Below are positions 13,639-13,681 of a DNA stretch of 13,681 nt, piece by piece; the first letter of the stretch is position 1; each line of letters begins with the position of its first letter. This DNA is from JBOHHR01 sp050740975 (GTDB lineage Bacteria; Pseudomonadota; Gammaproteobacteria; JBOHHR01). The notes below the pieces were generated by a model. That model had not been told where the DNA came from. It was given only the letters and a program-made list of their open reading frames with translations, and did not search any database. The stretch is taken from contig JBOIEE010000343.1 of the NCBI GenBank assembly GCA_050740975.1, forward strand, positions 1 to 13,681, given 5' to 3'. A program made the translations under genes and the position numbers.

Positions 13639-13681
13639 CGGATCGCCGCGTAACGCCCCGGCGCCAGCGCCTCTGTAGCTA
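13635..13681 (-). CDS. C-terminal end of an upstream gene, probably DUF692 (BufB/HvfB-like), cut by the window edge
   Basis: On the minus strand one frame is open from the window edge and ends as ATEALAPGRYAAIR then TGA, the TGA being part of an ATGA overlap with the DUF2063 start. Fourteen residues are too few to identify a family. The DUF692 guess rests only on the usual gene order around DUF2063 proteins. Confidence 0.45.
   Translation of the reverse strand, partial: ATEALAPGRYAAIR

Overview
The window looks like a chromosomal segment of a Gram-negative gammaproteobacterium with a GC-rich genome. This rests on protein types visible in the translations: a six-gene TonB2-type energy-transduction operon (DUF3450, TtpC-like MotA/TolQ/ExbB protein, ExbB, ExbD, TonB, TPR protein), an E. 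coli-like RtcB, an RhlE-like DEAD-box helicase, a DUF2063 (BufC/HvfC-type) protein and the tail of an integron-type integrase. I cannot name a genus.

Layout. 1-488 is a graveyard: the last codons of an IntI-like integrase, interrupted by a 75-nt palindromic insert with an in-frame stop, followed by the 3' end of what looks like a GPH/MFS sugar symporter. 485-2131 (minus) is a compact three-gene set: membrane-anchored periplasmic protein of unknown function, small two-helix membrane protein, fatty-acid desaturase. 2132-2431 is non-coding and holds a second, related palindromic element. 2432-3509 (minus) encodes a HisN-type phosphatase of the inositol monophosphatase family and a small secreted DUF2845 protein. 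3600-4796 (minus) is rtcB. 5047-5481 (plus) is a Nudix hydrolase that may be read from a leaderless GTG transcript. 5482-6069 is mostly non-coding and holds a good promoter for the next gene. 6070-7390 (plus) is an RhlE-like helicase split by a run of nine G. 7391-7681 is non-coding.

7682-12747 (plus) is one tightly packed operon in which most neighbours overlap by 1-17 nt. It should assemble in the inner membrane and periplasm as a TonB2-type complex that uses the proton gradient to power outer-membrane TonB-dependent receptors; no receptor lies in the window. 12871-13638 (minus) is a DUF2063 protein whose start overlaps by 4 nt the end of another gene that runs off the right edge, probably a DUF692 (BufB/HvfB-like) partner.

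The genes are mostly known families. I do not see a convincing new multi-gene defence or mobile system. The best leads are the palindromic insert that breaks the integrase, the G9 frameshift plus motif III substitution in the helicase, the leaderless Nudix start, and the desaturase operon with two unrecognised membrane proteins.
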